Positions 47,975 through 58,300 of a stretch of 64,000 bases of DNA are shown here, one piece after another (position 1 is the stretch's first letter; every line of letters starts with the position of its first letter). The notes below the pieces were generated by a model that made no database searches, had not been told where the DNA came from, and saw only the letters and a program-made list of their open reading frames with translations. The position numbers were made by a program, and so were the translations under genes. The DNA comes from Cellulomonas sp. Y8 (GTDB lineage Bacteria; Actinomycetota; Actinomycetes; Actinomycetales; Cellulomonadaceae), in NCBI RefSeq assembly GCF_008033115.1, contig NZ_CP041203.1:4092001-4156000 (forward strand). The letters are read 5' to 3'.

Positions 47975-49684
47975 GTGGCGACATCGACGACCGAGACCGA
48001 GCCCGACGCGCGGGCGCCCCGACCCGGGAGCGGCCGCGGCCCGTGGGGCACGTCCCGCGCCGTGTTCTGGGGGTCGGTCGCCGTCGTGGCGGCGGTCTCC
48101 GGCTTCACGATCCTGTTCCCGGACACGGCGAACGACGTGATCGGCGCGGTGCAGACGAACGTGGTCAGCGCCTTCGGCTGGTACTACGTGGCGCTGGTCG
48201 CCGGCTTCGTGGCGTTCGCGATCTGGCTCGGCGTCGGCCGCTGGGGCGACATCACCCTCGGCAGGGACGACGACGAGCCCGAGTACCCGCTCGGCTCCTG
48301 GTTCGCGATGCTGTTCGCGACCGGCATGGGCATCGGCCTGGTGTTCTGGGGCGTCGCCGAGCCGCTGAGCCACTACGCCGACCCGAAGCCCGGGGTGACC
48401 GGGACGCCCGAGCAGCTCGCGCAGCAGGCGATGTCCCAGACCTACCTGCACTGGGGCCTGAGCGCCTGGGCGATCTACGTGGTCGTCGGCCTGTCGATCG
48501 CGTACACGGTGCACCGCAAGGGCCGCCCGGTGTCGATCCGGTGGGCGCTGGAGCCGCTACTGGGCGACCGGGTGCGCGGCCGGCTCGGCGACGCGGTCGA
48601 CGTCACCGCCGTCGTGGGCACCGTGTTCGGGGTCGCGACCTCGCTCGGCCTGGGCGTGCTGCAGATCACCGCCGGCCTGGACCACACGGGGATCGCGACG
48701 AACTCGACGACGCTGCAGGTGGTGCTGATCGTCGCGATCACCGCGGTGGCCACGCTGTCGGTGATCTCCGGGCTCGACAAGGGGCTCAAGTGGCTGTCGA
48801 ACATCAACGTCTCGATGGCGGGCGTGCTGCTCGTGCTCGTGCTGGTGCTCGGCCCGACGCTGTTCCTGCTGCGCGAGTTCGTGCAGTCGATCGGCACGTA
48901 CCTCGCCCAGGTGGTCCCGCTGATGTTCAACGTCTCGGCGTACGCCGGCGCCGAGGGCGAGGCGTGGCAGGCGTCGTGGACGACGTTCTACTGGGGCTGG
49001 TGGATCTCCTGGTCCCCGTTCGTCGGCGTGTTCATCGCCCGGATCTCGCGCGGCCGCACCGTCCGGCAGTTCGTCGGCGGCGTGCTGCTCGTCCCGACCA
49101 TCGTCTGCTTCCTGTGGTTCTCGGTGCTGGGCGGGTCGGCGCTGCACCGGGAGCTGTTCGGGCAGGGCGGCCTGGTCGGCCCGGACGGCGAGGTCGTCCC
49201 GGAGAACGCGCTGTTCGACCTGCTGGCCGGGCTGCCGGGCGGCGCGGTGCTGTCGATCGGCGCGATCATCCTGGTCGCGCTGTTCTTCATCACCTCGGCG
49301 GACTCGGGCGCCCTCGTCGTCTCGATGCTCGCGGCCGGCGGCGACCCGCACCCCCGGACCCCGCTCCGCGTCGTGTGGGCGGCGCTGGGTGGCGTGCTCG
49401 CGATCGCGCTGCTGCTCGCCGGCGGGCTGACCGCGCTCCAGACGGCCGCGATCCTCATCGCCCTGCCGTTCAGCGTCGTGATGATCGGCATGGTCGTCTC
49501 CACGTCCCGGTCGCTGCACGCCGAGCACACCGCGTTCCTCCGCGCCGAGCGCCGGCAGCTGCGCGCCCAGATCGACGAGCAGGTGTCCCGCCAGCTCTCC
49601 CGGCAGGTCGACCGGCGGGCGGACCGGCGGTTCGACGAGCGGCTCGGCCGGTGGCGCCGCTCGCGGGAGCGCCCCGGGAAGTAG
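47975..49684 (+). CDS. BCCT-family betaine/carnitine/choline transporter
   Basis: A 569-aa Na+- or H+-coupled carrier for trimethylammonium compounds, most likely glycine betaine uptake in osmotic stress. Twelve helices are predicted. Family motifs are GMGIGLVFWGVAEPLSHY and the tryptophan-rich WTTFYWGWWISWSPFVG followed by FIARISRGRTVRQF. The C-terminal ~55 residues form a charged amphipathic helix (AEHTAFLRAERRQLRAQIDE, then QVSRQLSRQVDRRADRR), like the osmosensing tail of BetP. GTG start behind GAAGAGGA; TAGGGT at 47934-47939 is the likely -10. Confidence 0.94.
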   Translation: MATSTTETEPDARAPRPGSGRGPWGTSRAVFWGSVAVVAAVSGFTILFPDTANDVIGAVQTNVVSAFGWYYVALVAGFVAFAIWLGVGRWGDITLGRDDDEPEYPLGSWFAMLFATGMGIGLVFWGVAEPLSHYADPKPGVTGTPEQLAQQAMSQTYLHWGLSAWAIYVVVGLSIAYTVHRKGRPVSIRWALEPLLGDRVRGRLGDAVDVTAVVGTVFGVATSLGLGVLQITAGLDHTGIATNSTTLQVVLIVAITAVATLSVISGLDKGLKWLSNINVSMAGVLLVLVLVLGPTLFLLREFVQSIGTYLAQVVPLMFNVSAYAGAEGEAWQASWTTFYWGWWISWSPFVGVFIARISRGRTVRQFVGGVLLVPTIVCFLWFSVLGGSALHRELFGQGGLVGPDGEVVPENALFDLLAGLPGGAVLSIGAIILVALFFITSADSGALVVSMLAAGGDPHPRTPLRVVWAALGGVLAIALLLAGGLTALQTAAILIALPFSVVMIGMVVSTSRSLHAEHTAFLRAERRQLRAQIDEQVSRQLSRQVDRRADRRFDERLGRWRRSRERPGK

Positions 49685-49755
49685 AGCCCGCGCGGGGCCG
49701 CTACGGTGGTCGGCGGCCGCGACCACCGCGGTCGCCCCCCGCACCAGGAAGTCGC

Positions 49756-51207
49756 ATGCCCCGCGCCACGCCCGCCTCGTCCACCGTCGCCCCCGCCGCC
49801 GCACCGGCCGGTCCCGAGCAGCCCGCCGGGGACCACCTCGGCCACGGGCTGCGCACCCGGCACCTCACGATGATGGGGCTGGGCTCCGCGATCGGCGCCG
49901 GGCTGTTCCTCGGCAGCGGCGTCGGCATCGCCACGGCAGGCCCGGCGGTGCTGGTGTCCTACGCGATCGCCGGGGTGCTGGTGGTCCTCGTCATGCGGAT
50001 GCTGGCGGAGATGGCCTCGGCCCTCCCGGCCAGCGGCTCGTTCTCCGTGTACGCGGAGCGTGCGCTGGGCCGGTGGGCCGGGTTCACGCTCGGCTGGGTC
50101 TACTGGTTCACGCTGATCATGGTGCTCGGCGCCGAGGTCACGGGCGTCTCCCGGATCGTCACCGGCTGGCTGCCGGGCGTGCCGCAGTGGGTGGTCGCGC
50201 TCGTCGTGGTCGCGGTGTTCGCGGGCGCCAACCTGGCGGGGGTCCGCAAGTTCGGCGAGCTCGAGTTCTGGTTCGCGCTGATCAAGGTCGCGGCGATCGT
50301 GGTCTTCCTGGTGCTCGGCGTGCTGCTGGTGCTGGGCCTGCTGCCCGGCACCGACCCGGTCGGCACCACGAACCTGCTCGGCCACGGCGGCTTCGCGCCG
50401 GAGGGCGTGGGCGGGGTGGCGGCGGGGCTGCTGGTCGTGGTGTTCGCGTTCGGCGGCATCGAGATCGTCACGATCGCCGCCGCCGAGGCGCGGGACCCGC
50501 AGCGCGCGGTCGGCCGCGCGACCCGGACCATCGTGTGGCGGATCCTGCTGTTCTACGTGGGCTCGGTCGCGATCATGGTGCTGGTCCTGCCGTGGGACGC
50601 CCCCGTGCTCCAGCAGGGGCCGTTCGTCGCGGTCCTCGACGTGGCCGGGCTGCCGGGCGCGGCGCGGCTGATGGAGGCGGTGGTGGTCATCGCCCTGCTG
50701 TCGGCGTTCAACGCGAACGTGTACGCGACGTCCCGGATGGCGTACTCGCTCGCCGGGCGCGGCGACGGGCCCGCGGTGCTGCGCCGGGTGTCCGGGCGCG
50801 ACGTGCCGTGGGTCGCCGTGCTGGTGTCGGTGGCGTTCGGCGTGGTCGCGGTCGCGCTGAACTGGGCGCTGCCGGACACGCTGCTCGGCATCCTGCTCAA
50901 CGCCGTCGGCGCGGCGCTGCTGGTCGTCTGGGTGCTCGTCGCGGTGGCGCAGCTGCGGCTGCGGCCGCGGCTCGAGGCGGAGGCCCGCGCCCGGGGCGAG
51001 CGGCTGCCGCTTCGGATGTGGGGCTACCCGTGGCTGACCTGGGCGACGCTCGCCGCGCTGGCGGGTCTCGTGGCGCTGATGCTCGCGGACGGGTCGGCGC
51101 GGGGCCAGCTGCTGTCGACGGCGGGGCTGGTCGCGGTCGTGGTGGGGATCTACGGCGTGACCGCGCTCGTGCGCCGGCGCCGGGCCGCGGCGACCGTCGG
51201 GGCCTGA
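49756..51207 (+). CDS. Amino acid permease (APC family)
   Basis: A 483-aa inner-membrane carrier with about 12 helices. The first helix has MMGLGSAIGAGLFLGSGVGI, and AGPAVLVSYAIAGVLVVLVMRMLAEM plus SFSVYAERALGRWAGFTLGWVYW (in parts) are typical of the amino acid transporter subfamily (GabP/ProY/AnsP-like). AFGGIEIVTIAAAEARDPQRA marks the central substrate helix region. The substrate is not decidable. TACGGT near 49705 is a possible -10 box. The gene follows the BCCT gene by 71 nt and precedes the converging lysE. Confidence 0.9.
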   Translation: MPRATPASSTVAPAAAPAGPEQPAGDHLGHGLRTRHLTMMGLGSAIGAGLFLGSGVGIATAGPAVLVSYAIAGVLVVLVMRMLAEMASALPASGSFSVYAERALGRWAGFTLGWVYWFTLIMVLGAEVTGVSRIVTGWLPGVPQWVVALVVVAVFAGANLAGVRKFGELEFWFALIKVAAIVVFLVLGVLLVLGLLPGTDPVGTTNLLGHGGFAPEGVGGVAAGLLVVVFAFGGIEIVTIAAAEARDPQRAVGRATRTIVWRILLFYVGSVAIMVLVLPWDAPVLQQGPFVAVLDVAGLPGAARLMEAVVVIALLSAFNANVYATSRMAYSLAGRGDGPAVLRRVSGRDVPWVAVLVSVAFGVVAVALNWALPDTLLGILLNAVGAALLVVWVLVAVAQLRLRPRLEAEARARGERLPLRMWGYPWLTWATLAALAGLVALMLADGSARGQLLSTAGLVAVVVGIYGVTALVRRRRAAATVGA

Positions 51208-51223
51208 GCGCGGGCCGCGCGCC

Positions 51224-51847
51224 TCAGAGCCCCAGCAGCAGGCTCGCCGCGATCGCCAGCATCACCAGCGCGATCACGCCGTCGAGCACGCGCCACGCCC
51301 CGGGCCGCGCGAACAGCGGCCGCAGCAGCCGCGCCCCGTACCCGAGCCCCGTGAACCACAGCAGGCTGCCGAGCACCGCGCCGCCGCCGAACCACCAACG
51401 GTCCTCGCCGTGCGTCCCGGCCACCGAGCCGAGCAGCACGACCGTGTCCAGGTACACGTGCGGGTTCAGCCACGTGAGCGCCAGGCAGGTCGCGACGACG
51501 GGCCACGCCCGGGCCGGCGCGGCGGCGTCGGCGTCCTCGGCGGTCAGCGCGGCGCCCGGCCGCAGGGCCCGGCGCGCCGCGACGACGGCGTAGCCGATCA
51601 GGAACGCCGCGCCGGCCAGCCGTGCCACGGTGAGGACCACCGGGTGCCGGTCGACCAGCGTCCCGAGCCCGCCGACCCCGGCCGCGATCAGCACGGCGTC
51701 CGACAGCGCGCACACGGCGACGACGGGCAGGACGTGGGTGCGACGCAGGCCGGTGCGCAGCACGAAGGCGTTCTGCGCGCCGATGGCGACGATGAGCGAC
51801 AGGCCGAAGGCGAGCCCGGTGAGGGCGGCGGCGAGGGAGGCGGGCAC
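51224..51847 (-). CDS. lysE: LysE/ArgO-type amino acid exporter
   Basis: A 207-aa membrane protein with five to six helices. The LysE hallmark GLSLIVAIGAQNAFVLRTGL is at residues ~14-33, and LTWLNPHVYLDTVVLLGSV holds the conserved NPxxYLDT segment. It exports basic amino acids (lysine, arginine) when they build up. The pairing with a divergent LysR regulator of the LysG/ArgP group supports this. GTG start; TAGCGT at 51854-51859 lies 6 nt before it, so the transcript is likely leaderless, and the regulator's probable site overlaps the -35 region. Confidence 0.92.
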   Translation of the reverse strand: MPASLAAALTGLAFGLSLIVAIGAQNAFVLRTGLRRTHVLPVVAVCALSDAVLIAAGVGGLGTLVDRHPVVLTVARLAGAAFLIGYAVVAARRALRPGAALTAEDADAAAPARAWPVVATCLALTWLNPHVYLDTVVLLGSVAGTHGEDRWWFGGGAVLGSLLWFTGLGYGARLLRPLFARPGAWRVLDGVIALVMLAIAASLLLGL

Positions 51848-51874
51848 GCGCCGACGCTAGGGCCGACAGCTTGC

Positions 51875-51907
51875 ATCAGTCCAACGACTGATCGCGATGA
51901 TGCATCA
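51875..51907. promoter_or_regulatory. Probable LysG operator in front of lysE
   Basis: ATCAGT-CCAACG-ACTGAT (51875-51892) and TGATGCATCA (51898-51907) are two perfect dyads in an AT-rich island. The first lies where the lysE -35 box should be, the second just upstream. LysR-type proteins usually bind such T-N11-A dyads as tetramers and activate from there. Confidence 0.65.
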
Positions 51908-51975
51908 CGCACGCTAATGCGAAGGGGTGTCGCGACCGGTCACGAGAGGTGCCCCGCGCTCGGTAGGGTCCCCGC

Positions 51976-52860
51976 ATGGCCGAGGTCGACCTCCCGCAGC
52001 TCCGCGCCCTGCTCGCCGTCGTCGACGAGGGGTCGTTCGAGAACGCCGCGGTCGCGCTGCACCTCACGCAGTCGGCGGTGAGCCAGCGCATCCGGGCGCT
52101 CGAGACCGCGGTCGGCCAGGTGCTCGTGCGGCGCGCGCGGCCCGCCGGCGTGACCGCGGCCGGTGAGGTGTACCTCCGGCTCGCGCGCCAGGTGGTCGCG
52201 CTGTCCGACGAGGCCCACGCGGCGGTGACGGCCGGGGCGACCTCGGGGCGGCCGGTGCTGCCCATCGCGGTCAACTCGGACTCGCTCGGCACCTGGGTGC
52301 TGCCGGCGCTGGCCCCGCTCGCGGACGACATCGTCTTCGACCTGCACCGCGAGGACCAGGACCACTCCGCCGACCTGCTCCGCGAGGGCGCGGTGGTCGC
52401 GGCGATCACGACGGCCGCGCGGCCGGTGCAGGGCTGCACGTCGCACCGGCTCGGAGTGCTCCGGTACCGGCCGATGGTCGCGGCGCACCGCGCCGCCGCG
52501 CTGCTGCCGGACGGCCCGACGCCGGCCGCGCTCGCCGCCGCCCCGCTCGTCGTGTTCGACCGGAAGGACGACCTGCAGGACCGGTACCTGCGCGGGCGCG
52601 GCGCGGACCCGGCGCTGCCCCCGCGGCACCACGTGCCCGCGTCGGCCGACTTCACGCTCGCGGTCCGGCTCGGCCTCGGGTGGGGGATGCTGCCCGACGC
52701 GGACGCCCGCGCAGGGGAGGCGGACGGGACGCTCGTCGACCTCGACCCGGGCCGGCACGTCGACGTCACGCTGCACTGGCAGCAGTGGACCGTGCGCACC
52801 GCGGCGCTGGAGCGCACGGGCGAGGCGGTCCGGGCGGCCGCGGCGGCGTACCTGCGCTGA
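51976..52860 (+). CDS. lysG: LysR-family regulator of the LysG/ArgP group
   Basis: A 294-aa regulator. The helix-turn-helix is at residues 5-65 (LPQLRALLAVVDEGSFENAA, HLTQSAVSQRIRALE). The effector domain contains LPIAVNSDSLGTWVLPALAP and FDLHREDQDHSADLLREGAV, the LysG/ArgP signature. It should activate lysE when lysine or arginine is bound. The ATG is 6 nt behind TAGGGT (51964-51969) with no ribosome binding site. The start lies 129 nt from that of lysE. Confidence 0.92.
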   Translation: MAEVDLPQLRALLAVVDEGSFENAAVALHLTQSAVSQRIRALETAVGQVLVRRARPAGVTAAGEVYLRLARQVVALSDEAHAAVTAGATSGRPVLPIAVNSDSLGTWVLPALAPLADDIVFDLHREDQDHSADLLREGAVVAAITTAARPVQGCTSHRLGVLRYRPMVAAHRAAALLPDGPTPAALAAAPLVVFDRKDDLQDRYLRGRGADPALPPRHHVPASADFTLAVRLGLGWGMLPDADARAGEADGTLVDLDPGRHVDVTLHWQQWTVRTAALERTGEAVRAAAAAYLR

Positions 52861-52896
52861 CCGGGCGCACCGGGCGCACCGGGCGCACCGGGCGCA
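52861..52896. repeat. 9-bp tandem repeat
   Basis: Four exact copies of CCGGGCGCA directly behind the lysG stop, followed by a degenerate fifth. Probably slippage-derived; no function is evident. Confidence 0.8.
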
Positions 52897-52902
52897 CCGG
52901 GT

Positions 52903-52975
52903 GCCGAGGTCGGCGGTTGCGCCCCGACACGCGGCGCGACACGCCGGGCCCGTGGGCGGAACCGGCGACCTCGGC
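52903..52975. terminator. Inverted repeat between lysG and the GH65 gene
   Basis: GCCGAGGTCGGCGGTT (52903-52918) pairs with AACCGGCGACCTCGGC (52960-52975) with one mismatch across a 41-nt loop. The right arm ends 2 nt before the GH65 stop. It probably separates the two converging transcripts. Confidence 0.55.
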
Positions 52976-52977
52976 GG

Positions 52978-55300
52978 TCAGGTCTCGTCGAACACCGGGT
53001 GCCGGTGCGGCGGCTGCGGCGGGCTCGGGTGGTGCTCGACGGGCGGCTGGGGGCGCTCCTGCTCCGGCGCGGCCGTCGTGAGGTGGACCGGGTCGCCGTG
53101 GTGGGTGAACCGGGCGTCGTCGCCGGCGAGCAGCCGGTACGTCACCAGGTCCTGGCGGACGTCGACCTCGACCCGGGCGCCGGCCTGCAGGACGGTGAAC
53201 GCGACCCGGGTGAGCCGGCGGGGGAGCCGCGGCGTCAGGTGCACGGCGTCCCCGGCCTGCCGCAACCCGCCGAGGCCGACGACGAGCGCGGTCCACGCAC
53301 CCGCGAGGGCGGCCACGTGCAGGCCCTCGGCGCTCGACGCGCGCAGGTCGGACAGGTCGATGAGCGCGCACTCCCGGGCGTACGCGTACGCGAGGTCCGG
53401 GTGGCCGACCTCGGCGGCGACGACGGCCTGCGCCGGTGCGGACAGCGACGAGTCCCGCACCGTGATCGCCTCGTAGTAGGCGAAGTCCCGGCGCTTCTGC
53501 TCGACCGGGATGTCGTCGGCGGCGACGTGCAGGGCGAGCACCAGGTCGGCCTGCTTGGTGACCTGCCGCCGGTAGAGCTCGACGAACGGGTGGTGCTCCT
53601 GCAGCGGGTACCGGGTGTTCGCCGGGGCGCCGAAGTCCCACGGCGCCCGCCGGGTGAAGCCCTCGTGCTGCTCGGTGACCCCGAGCTCCTCCGAGTACGG
53701 CACCATCATGCGGTCGGCGGCCCGGCGCCACTCGGCGCGCTCGGTGGCGGTGACCCCGAGGCGCGCGGCGACGTCGGGGTGCCGCTCGCAGGCGTCGGCG
53801 GCGGCCCGGAGGTTCTCCCGCGCCACGAGGTTCGTGTACGTGTTGTTGTCGACGACCGCGGTGTACTCGTCCGGGCCCGTGACCCCGTCGATCCGGAACC
53901 CCTCGGGGGTGTGGTGGCCCCGGCCCGCCCACAGCCGCGCGGTGGGCACGAGCAGGTCGACGGCGACGTCCCGGTCGAACACCGCGTCGCCGGTCGCGGC
54001 GACGTGCCGGGCCGCGGCGATGCCGACGCCCGCGTTCACGTGGAAGGCCGCGGTGCCGGCGGGCCAGTACCCGGAGCACTCCCGGCCGCTGATCGTCCGC
54101 CACGGGAAGGTCACGCCCGGGAGCCCGAGCTCGACGGCCCGGGCGCGGGCCTGCGGCAGGGTGGCGTGCCGCCAGCGCAGGTGGTCGGCCGCCGCGCGGG
54201 GCAGGACGTGGTCGAGGACCGGGAGCACGAAGCACTCCGAGTCCCAGAACGTGTGCCCGTGGTAGCCCGTCCCGGCGAGGCCCTTCGCCCGGATCCCGGC
54301 GCCGTCCGCCTGGGCCGAGGCCTGCACGACCTGGAGCAGCGCGTACCGGACCGCCTGCTGCAGCTCGTCGTCGCCCTCGACCAGCACGTCGCCGCGCGCC
54401 CAGACGCCCGCGAGCTCGGTCTCCTGCTCGTGCCGCAGCCCGGACCAGCCGGCGGCCCGTGCGGCGCGCAGCTCGGCGTCGGCCTGCGTGTGCAGCGCCT
54501 CGGCGTCCGTCCCGCCCGCGTACGCGGCGATCACGACGACCTCGACCGCCTGCCCCGCCCGCAGGGCGACGGTCAGCACGGCGCCGTGCGGGTCGACGGT
54601 CGACCAGCGGGCGTCGACCCCCTCGTCGGCGGTGACCTCGTGCGCGGTGCGCACCACCATCTCCCGGCCGGACCGCTCCGCACGCTGGTGCACCGCGGAG
54701 CCCTCGGGGTCGTGGCGGCAGGTCAGCGTCCGCACGCCGGGCTCCCGGGCGGGCGGCGCGCCCGCGTGGTCGCAGCCCGGGACGGGGTGGGCGGTCAGCG
54801 TCACGTCGGCCTCGGCGCGCACCCGCCACCGGGTCGCGACGACGCCGCGGCGGGTCAGCGACACCAGCCGGCGCGTGCTGAGGGCGACCGCGGCGCCGGT
54901 CGACGGGGCCGTTCGCCGCTGCTCGCGGTCGAGGACGCCCCGGCGCAGGTCGAGGACGCGGTCGTCGTGGGACGCGGGGGCGGGGGTGGCGTCGGCCGGG
55001 GCCGCGTCGAGCGGGTCGCCGTCGACGGACCAGCCGAGCGCCCAGGCGTCGACGACGGGGACCAGCACCTCGTCGACGGCGGGGTACGCGTACGCCCGCT
55101 CGGCGTAGGTGTGCGGCACCTCCTCGTAGACGGTCGCGAGCAGGGTGCCGGGTCCCAGGCCGTGGCCCGGGACGCTCGGGCACGGCGCGCACGCCGAGGT
55201 AGCCGTTCGACAGCGTCAGCACGGAGGCGGCGGCCGCGGGGTGGTGCAGGTCCAGGCGGGACTGCCGGACGTGCCAGGGGTCGTCGGATCGGTGGAGCAC
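52978..55300 (-). pseudogene. GH65 disaccharide phosphorylase (maltose/trehalose/kojibiose type), frameshifted near the N-terminus
   Basis: Two frames together encode a GH65 protein of about 774 aa. The N-terminal part from GTG 55300 (GGTGGAG upstream) reads HRSDDPWHVRQSRLDLHH and ASVLTLSNGYLGVRA, then loses similarity. Similarity resumes one frame over as HGLGPGTLLATVYEEVPHTY and runs on to the stop. Removing one base between 55164 and 55183, for example a C in GGGCCACGG, joins them. The remainder is complete: HTFWDSECFVLPVL, GVTGPDEYTAVVDNNTYTN with the catalytic Glu, and TKQADLVLALH. GH65 enzymes split disaccharides with phosphate. Link to trehalose from the treYZ operon is possible. The gene may be inactive or the sequence may contain an error. 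Confidence 0.87.
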
Positions 55301-55362
55301 GGGGTCACTCCACCACAGGGCCCGCGACCCGGCGCGGGGAACGCCCGCCCCGGCGGCGCCGG

Positions 55363-58300
55363 TCAGCCCAGGAGGTCGCGCAGGTCGTCGGCGGTCAGCG
55401 CGGTCGAGAACAGGTCGCCGTCGTCCAGGACCGCGTCGACGAGCGCGGCCTTGCGGGCCTGCAGCGCGACGACGACCTTCTCCTCGATCGTGTCCTCGGC
55501 GATCAGCCGGTAGACCATGACCGGCCGGTCCTGCCCGATGCGGTGCGCGCGGTCGACGGCCTGTTGCTCGGCGGCCGGGTTCCACCACGGGTCGAGCAGG
55601 AAGACGTAGTCCGCCTCGGTGAGGTTGAGCCCGGTGCCGCCCGCCTTGAGGCTGAGCAGGAACACCGGCGCGTCGCCGGTGCGGAACTCGTCGACCACCT
55701 CGCCGCGCCGGGTCGTGGACCCGTCCAGGTAGACGTACGGCACCCCGGCGGCGTCGAGGCGGTCCGCCGCGCGCGACAGGTAGGATGTGAACTGGCTGAA
55801 CACCAGCGCGCGGTGCCCCTCGGCGACGACGTCGTCCAGCTGCTCCAGCAGCGCGTCGAGCTTCGCGGACGGGGTGCCCGCCAGCGCCGGGTCGATGAGC
55901 GAGGCGTCCAGCGCGAGCATCCGCAGCAGGGTCAGCGACCGGTAGACGATGAACCGCTGCCGGTCCAGGTCGTCGATGAGGCCGAGCACCTTCTGCCGCT
56001 CGCGCTGCAGGTACCGGTCGTAGACGTCGCGGTGCGCCGGGTCCAGGGCGACCGCGAGGGTCTGCTCCTGCTTCTCCGGCAGGTCGGCGGCCACCAGGTC
56101 CTTGGTGCGGCGCAGCAGGAACGGGCGGATCCGCCGGCGCAGCCGCTCGAGCCGACCGGCGCGCAGCCGGGCCGCGGACTCGGGCAGGTCGCCCGCGCCC
56201 GGCCCGGTGGCGATGCCGGCGTGCGCATCCTCGATCGGGCGGACGTACTGCAGCGTGAACGTCGCGGCGGGCGGCAGCAGCCCGGGTGCCACGAGGTCGA
56301 GCAGGGCGTGCAGCTCGGTGAGCGAGTTCTCGACGGGCGTGCCGGTCAGCGCGACGACGAACGGCGCGCCCAGGTCCTTCGCCGCGCGGTGCACCCGGGA
56401 CGCGGGGTTCTTGACCTGCTGCGCCTCGTCCAGCACCAGCCCGGCCCAGCCGACGGCGCGGTACGCCTCGGCGTCCAGCCGGAGCAGGGCGTAGGAGGTG
56501 ACGACGACGTCGGCACCGGCCGCGACCTCGGCGAGCGGCGCCGGTCCCGGCGCCTGGGTCGCCTCGACGCGCCGCACCGTCAGCCCGGGCGTGAACCGGG
56601 CGGCCTCCGCCACCCAGTTCGGGGTGACCGAGGTCGGGGCGACGACGAGGAACGGGCGCGCGTCGGTGCCTGGGCCGCGCTGCTCGGCCACGTGCTGGAG
56701 CAGCGCCAGGGTCTGCAGCGTCTTGCCGAGGCCCATGTCGTCGGCCAGGATCCCGCCGAGCCGGTGCCGCCACAGGAACGCCAGCCACGCGAAGCCCTCG
56801 GCCTGGTACGGCCGCAGCTCCGCGCGCAGCCCGGCGGGGGCGGGCACGGGCTCGGGCGCGTCGCCGGCGGCCTCGGCGAGCAGCCCGCGCCAGGCGTCCG
56901 GCGGCTCGGCCTCGTCCGCGAGCTCCGCGAAATCGGCCCACAGGCTGGTCTGGTGCCTGCTGACCCGCAGGCCGGTCTCCCACTCGGCGAGCTCGCGCGC
57001 CTCCGCGACGAGGGCGGCCAGCGGCTCGAGCGCGGGGTGGTCGAGGGACAGGTACGTGTGGTCGACCAGGCGCAGCCGGCGGCGGCCCTTCGCCAGCGCC
57101 GCGAACAGCGGGCCGAACGGCACGGTGCGGCCGTCGATGGTGACCGTGACGCCGAGGTCGAACCAGTCGGTCCGCTCGCTGGGCTGCGCGGTGACGGTGA
57201 GCACCGGGGCGTCGTGCAGGACCCGGTAGTCGGGGGCCGCGCCGATCGTGTCGACGCGGACGCCGGGGAGCGCGGCGACGCGGGGGAGCGCCGCGGTGAC
57301 GTAGTCGGCGGCGTCGGCGTCGCGGAGGGTCGCGGGCGGGGGGAGCGGCGGCCGGTCGTCGGCGGGGTCGGGGCTGTCGCGGCCGGCGTCCGGCCAGCCA
57401 CCGGGCACGAGGTCGTCCGGCACGAGGGACCGGGGGTCGGGCGCCGGGCCCGAGCGCGCGTGCCCGTCCCACCGCCACGCCAGGTCGACGACCCGCCCGG
57501 GCAGGTGCCGGACCGTGAGCACGAGCGTCGGCGGGGCCGGCGGCGGGACGACGACCGAGCCGTCCGCGCTCGCGACGTCGAGCCCGGCGCGCAGGGCCGG
57601 CAGCTGCTCGCGCAGGAACGGGCCGGCCTGGTCCTCCGGCACCACGACCCCCGCGCGCAGGGCGTCCGCGACGGTGCGCCCGCCGGCCGTGTCCCCGAGC
57701 AGGGCGAGCTGCTGCGGGCCGAGCGGCTCGGCGGCCGGGGCCAGCAGCACGCGGCGCGGGTGGGCCGGGTCGACGACGTACACGCCGTGGTCGCCGATCG
57801 CGTGCGCGTGCTCGACCGGGAACGGCTCGCCGTCGACCGTCAGGTGCGCCGCGACCCGCAGGCCTCCGGGGCCGCGGGCGACGTCCAGGCCCAGCCGGGC
57901 GGCGCCCCCGCGCCGCACCTCCGCGCCAGCGCCGGAGCCGACGAGCGGGATGCCGAGGGCCCGGGCCTGGTCGAGCAGGTCCCACAGGACGGGGTTCACG
58001 AACTCGTCGAGGTAGACCCACGCCGCGTCCTGCCCGGGGACGGGCGGCTCGGCGGCGCGGTGCAGGGCGCCGACCTGGCAGAACCAGCGGTGCTGCTCGG
58101 CGTCGAGGTCCAGCCGGGCGCGCAGGTGCGGGATGTTCGCCCAGGTGACGCTGCCGCGGGTCCAGCCGCGGTCGGTGCGGGTCACCGGGCGGACGCCGAG
58201 GCGGTAGCCGGCTGTGCCGGGGTCCGGGGGCTCGCCGGCGCGGCGGGCGACCGCGGTGCGGGACACGGGGCCGTTCCAGCGCTCGCGGGTGCGGGGGGTC

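Noticed and set aside
52861..52975. CRISPR-like array from the CCGGGCGCA repeats
   Set aside because: Units are 9 bp, directly adjacent and without spacers, and there are no cas genes.
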